DNA of 25,108 nucleotides, from the NCBI GenBank assembly GCA_964579305.1, contig CAZOGY010000045.1, positions 1-25,108 on the forward strand, read 5' to 3'. The notes under the pieces were generated by a model. That model was given only the letters and a program-made list of their open reading frames with translations, was not told where the DNA came from and did not search any database. The position numbers and the translations under genes were made by a program. Shown piece by piece: positions 25,050 to 25,108 of the stretch. This DNA comes from JBCBWG01 sp964579305. Its GTDB lineage: Bacteria; Pseudomonadota; Alphaproteobacteria; Rhizobiales; Hyphomicrobiaceae. Each line of letters begins with the position of its first letter. Position 1 is the stretch's first letter.

Positions 25050-25108
25050 GGCCGTTGCGCTCACGTCGCTATTCCTCCCTGCGGTCGGGCGCCTCCGCGG
25101 GGGCGGCG

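Larger units (their letters stand above)
24696..25108. other. Non-coding right end of window
   Basis: This interval should contain the promoter of the macroglobulin operon, but I see no clear -35/-10 pair. It holds a minus-strand terminator (24972-25002) and an inverted repeat (25017-25049), both listed separately. Short open frames here show no family-like sequence. The final 40 bases are very GC-rich. Confidence 0.6.

Overview
The window looks like ordinary chromosomal DNA from an alphaproteobacterium, most likely of the order Hyphomicrobiales (Rhizobiales). The base composition is GC-rich. The order tlpA / argH / small LptM-like lipoprotein / lysA / TIGR02302-family membrane protein is, from memory, a familiar chromosomal block of that order. 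Several envelope proteins also fit: a LpxQ-like outer-membrane barrel and a YfhM-PbpC pair. I see no phage, insertion sequence, tRNA, rRNA or CRISPR array.

Layout. (a) 1-4857: a manganese-homeostasis locus. A DtxR-family regulator of the MntR type (minus strand) is divergent from a four-gene, tightly overlapping ABC importer operon on the plus strand (periplasmic binding protein, ATPase, two permeases). A 13-bp perfect palindrome in the shared control region is a candidate operator. The first permease carries a cytoplasmic C-terminal tail that looks like a decayed DtxR-type metal-sensor domain. A short tandem array of hairpin-forming repeats runs into the 3' end of mntR from the left edge. 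(b) 4897-6994: a small two-helix membrane protein, a secreted histidine phosphatase and a secreted Arg/Pro-rich protein of unknown role, with a 38-bp tandem repeat between the last two. (c) 7019-14384: a membrane-anchored TlpA-like thioredoxin divergent from argH (last step of arginine synthesis), then an LptM-like lipoprotein, an assembly gap, lysA (last step of lysine synthesis) and the large TIGR02302/DUF4175 protein with a Gln/Gly-rich tract, closed by a clear intrinsic terminator. (d) 14617-15564: an outer-membrane beta-barrel resembling lipid A oxidases. (e) 15957-24695, all minus strand: an apparent three-gene unit of a bacterial alpha-2-macroglobulin, penicillin-binding protein 1C and a secreted PHB-depolymerase-type esterase, with a terminator directly after the last gene. 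(f) 24696-25108: non-coding, with a second minus-strand terminator and a 15-bp near-perfect inverted repeat.

How the genes work together. The Mn importer and its regulator form one regulated module. The macroglobulin and PBP1C form the known periplasmic defence and repair pair, in which a thioester protease trap is coupled to a peptidoglycan synthase. The argH-lysA region is biosynthetic housekeeping linked to envelope proteins. The run of 100 N at 9631-9730 is bordered by identical 55-bp sequences, so it is probably an unmerged contig overlap rather than missing DNA.

I do not see a convincing undescribed multi-gene system. The points most worth a second look are the permease with the decayed sensor tail, the esterase joined to the macroglobulin/PBP1C unit, and the repeat structures at both window edges.
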